DNA from: Prevotella sp. AGR2160
GTDB taxonomy: Bacteria > Bacteroidota > Bacteroidia > Bacteroidales > Bacteroidaceae
Length of the DNA: 64,000 bases
Direction of reading: 5' to 3'
Assembly (NCBI RefSeq): GCF_000424185.1
Contig: NZ_AUJK01000001.1
Coordinates: 248,001 to 312,000, forward strand
How positions within the stretch are numbered: the first letter of the stretch is position 1; each line of letters opens with the position of its first letter. A program made the position numbers and the translations under genes. Below the pieces are notes generated by a model. The model searched no databases and was not told the DNA's origin. It was given only the letters and a program-made list of their open reading frames with translations. Below are positions 61,985-64,000 of the stretch, piece after piece.

Positions 61985-64000
61985 AGCTATGCTGGCACTC
62001 TGTGCCGGCATTCTTTCGTTCACGCTGATGACACAGAACGCGACAGCACAGAATAGCAAACAGAATAATAAGAAGACGCTGACCCTCGAGGATCTCAACT
62101 TCGGCGGCGTGCACTACCGTGAGCACCTCCCGGAGAACCGGTGGACGGCATGGTGGGGCAATGAGCTCATCCGCCTCGATGCCGACAAACTCTCCCTCGT
62201 CGACAAGAATACGGGTAAGGAGACTCCGCTCATCACCCTCGATGCCATCAACGCCATCACGAAAGGGAATACGGACCTCGACGTACACACCCTCTACTAT
62301 GCCTCCTTCCCTTATGCCGATAAGCCCCTCGTCTTCCTCGACAACGGCAAGAGCCGCATGCTCATCGACTGGAAGAAGAAAAAGGTGGTATGGAGTCTGC
62401 CGAAAGAGGATGAACAGGCGGCTGAATGGAATGCCGCTTCCAAAGCCCTCGCCTTTGTCAAGGGTGACCAGCTCTTCGTCAACGACGGGAAGAAAAGCCA
62501 TCAGCTCACGACCGACGGCAGCCGCGATATCGTATACGGACAGAGCGTACACCGCGACGAGTTCGGTATCAATGGCGGCCTCTTCTGGGCGCCGTCAGGC
62601 GAGAAGCTCGCCTTCTACCGCATGGACCAGAGCATGGTGACCGACTTCCCCCTCGTCAACATCCCCGAAGTAGACTGGAAACCGGCGGCAGGACAGAGCC
62701 GCATCGCCACGCCCGAGCCGATCAAATACCCGATGGCCGGTGAGACGAGCCACAAGGTCACCGTGGGCGTCTACGACCTCAAGAGCGGCAAGACCGTCTA
62801 TCTCAACGCCGGTGATCCTACCGACCGCTATTTCACGAATATCGCCTGGTCACCCGACAGCAAGACGATCTATATGTTCGAGCTCAACCGCGACCAGAAC
62901 GACTGCCGCCTCGTCAGCTATGACGCCACGACGGGCCATAAGCTCCGCGAGCTCTACCGCGAGACCGACAGTAAATATGTGGAGCCCCTCCACCCCATCG
63001 CCTTCTTGCCTTGGGACAACACGAAGTTCATCATGCAGAGTCAGAAGGACGGATACAACCACCTCTACCTCTTCGACGTCAACGGTCAGCAACTCAAGCA
63101 GGTCACGTCGGGCAAATGGGTCGTGGAGAATGTCCTCGGCTTCGACAGCGACCATCACAGTGTCGTCATCGAGAGCAACGAGTGCAACCCGATCCAGAAG
63201 AATATCTTCGTCGTGAATATCGACACGGGCAAGCGAGCCCTCATGGACGACAACGGCAAGGGCTGGCACGACGGCAGCATCAGTGCCAACGGCCAGTATA
63301 TCGTCGACAACTACTCCACGCCGACAACTCCGCGCAACATCGCCATCATCAACACAAACAATGGTAAGCGCACACGATGGCTCACAGCCGCTGACCCGTG
63401 GAAGGACTATACCACGCCTGAGTTCAGCTGCGGCACACTGAAGGCGGCCGACGGCGTCACCGACCTCTACTGGCGGATGGTGAAACCCATCAACTTCGAC
63501 CCGAAGAAGAAATATCCTACCATCGTCTATGTCTATGGTGGACCCCACGCCCATAACGTCGACGCACGCTGGCACTGGGCCAGCCGCTCCTGGGAGACCT
63601 GGATGGCCGAGAACGGCTACCTCCTCTTCATCCTTGACAACCGCGGCAGTGAGAACCGCGGTAAGGACTTCGAACAGGTGACGTTCCGCCAGCTCGGACA
63701 GGAAGAGATGAAGGACCAGATGAAAGGTGTGGAATACCTCAAGAGTCTGCCGTATGTCGACAGCTACCGCATCGGCGTCCATGGCTGGAGCTTCGGCGGC
63801 TTCATGACGATCAGTCTCATGACCAACTATCCCGACGTCTTCAAGGTAGGTGTCGCCGGTGGTCCCGTCATCGACTGGAAATGGTATGAGGTGATGTACG
63901 GCGAACGCTATATGGACACGCCGCAGACAAACCCCGAGGGCTACGCGAAGACCTCACTCCTCGCCAAGGCGAAAGAACTGAAAGGAAAACTGCAGATCAT
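61971..64000 (+). CDS. Dipeptidyl peptidase IV-like S9 peptidase (partial, runs off the window)
   Basis: Starts at tandem ATGs at 61971/61974, overlapping the methyltransferase stop. A signal peptide (KAMLALCAGILSFTLMTQNATAQ) leads to a periplasmic enzyme. An eight-bladed propeller domain begins with LEDLNFGGVHYREHLPENRW, and the peptidase domain has VYVYGGPHAHNVDARWHW and the nucleophile motif IGVHGWSFGGFMTISLMTNYP near 63775-63830. The reading frame is open to the last base, so the Asp and His of the triad lie beyond. Removes N-terminal dipeptides, often after Pro. Confidence 0.93.
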   Translation, partial: MMKTKAMLALCAGILSFTLMTQNATAQNSKQNNKKTLTLEDLNFGGVHYREHLPENRWTAWWGNELIRLDADKLSLVDKNTGKETPLITLDAINAITKGNTDLDVHTLYYASFPYADKPLVFLDNGKSRMLIDWKKKKVVWSLPKEDEQAAEWNAASKALAFVKGDQLFVNDGKKSHQLTTDGSRDIVYGQSVHRDEFGINGGLFWAPSGEKLAFYRMDQSMVTDFPLVNIPEVDWKPAAGQSRIATPEPIKYPMAGETSHKVTVGVYDLKSGKTVYLNAGDPTDRYFTNIAWSPDSKTIYMFELNRDQNDCRLVSYDATTGHKLRELYRETDSKYVEPLHPIAFLPWDNTKFIMQSQKDGYNHLYLFDVNGQQLKQVTSGKWVVENVLGFDSDHHSVVIESNECNPIQKNIFVVNIDTGKRALMDDNGKGWHDGSISANGQYIVDNYSTPTTPRNIAIINTNNGKRTRWLTAADPWKDYTTPEFSCGTLKAADGVTDLYWRMVKPINFDPKKKYPTIVYVYGGPHAHNVDARWHWASRSWETWMAENGYLLFILDNRGSENRGKDFEQVTFRQLGQEEMKDQMKGVEYLKSLPYVDSYRIGVHGWSFGGFMTISLMTNYPDVFKVGVAGGPVIDWKWYEVMYGERYMDTPQTNPEGYAKTSLLAKAKELKGKLQI

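Noticed and set aside
60539..62098. 519-codon open frame antisense to the RNA methyltransferase
   Set aside because: Shadow frame; the plus strand has a clear family protein.

Overview
The window looks like chromosomal DNA of a member of the Bacteroidota, most likely a Prevotellaceae (Prevotella-like) bacterium. Supporting signs are the Bacteroidota promoter pattern (TTTG, about 20 nt, TAnnTTTG) in front of many genes, a SusC/SusD pair, a DUF5686 protein, a split LysO exporter, lysyl-tRNA synthetase with a C-terminal extension, anaerobic ribonucleotide reductase and a menaquinone pathway. Coding GC is fairly high and the intergenic DNA is AT-rich and full of short palindromic repeats. Species cannot be fixed from the sequence alone.

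Layout. 1-5.4 kb: a 5'-truncated ethanolamine permease, eutB and eutC, then a LytS/LytTR two-component pair and a possible small RNA. 5.7-16.7 kb: housekeeping genes (AGCS symporter, CAT-like acetyltransferase, tRNA-Val, tex, HAD phosphatase, pgi, gpsA, lysS) and a thioredoxin-like lipoprotein-type protein. 16.8-27.2 kb: a menaquinone operon (hotdog thioesterase, menF, menD, menB), then a TPP-riboswitch thiamine operon (thiG-thiS-thiH-thiD-thiE-thiC-second ThiE/TenI). 27.2-32.1 kb: a short FNR-box-controlled transcript, upp, nrdG, nrdD, mnmA. 32.3-32.8 kb: two broken GH5 glycoside hydrolase 5' ends joined tail to tail. 33-42 kb: aldose epimerase, DMT transporter, rsgA, frr, ksgA, a 29-residue membrane peptide gene, a flippase-like membrane protein, pepD, a gene-free repeat-flanked stretch, corA. 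42-51 kb: DUF349 coiled-coil protein, SusD, SusC, a leucine-rich-repeat protein, split lysO. 51.5-64 kb: HAD phosphatase, ParA with a small DNA-binding-like partner, an inositol-lipid-type cluster (PAP2 synthase, CDP-alcohol phosphatidyltransferase, GtrA, and nearby PgpA), DUF5686, a LuxR regulator, serine acetyltransferase, an RNA methyltransferase and the start of a DPP IV-like peptidase.

The most interesting observation is a shared promoter geometry. An FNR-type palindrome (TTGAT-N4-ATCAA) is centred exactly 67.5 bp upstream of the first base of the -7 element at three promoters: an unannotated ~190-nt transcript, a 29-aa membrane peptide gene and lysO. A degenerate copy sits at the same distance at nrdD. 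This suggests a local sample of an anaerobic regulon that includes an FnrS-like small RNA candidate. Other notable points are NrdD without its ATP-cone, palindromic repeats that have entered reading frames in the menaquinone/thiamine operons, and several genes whose promoter lies so close to the start codon that their mRNAs are probably leaderless.
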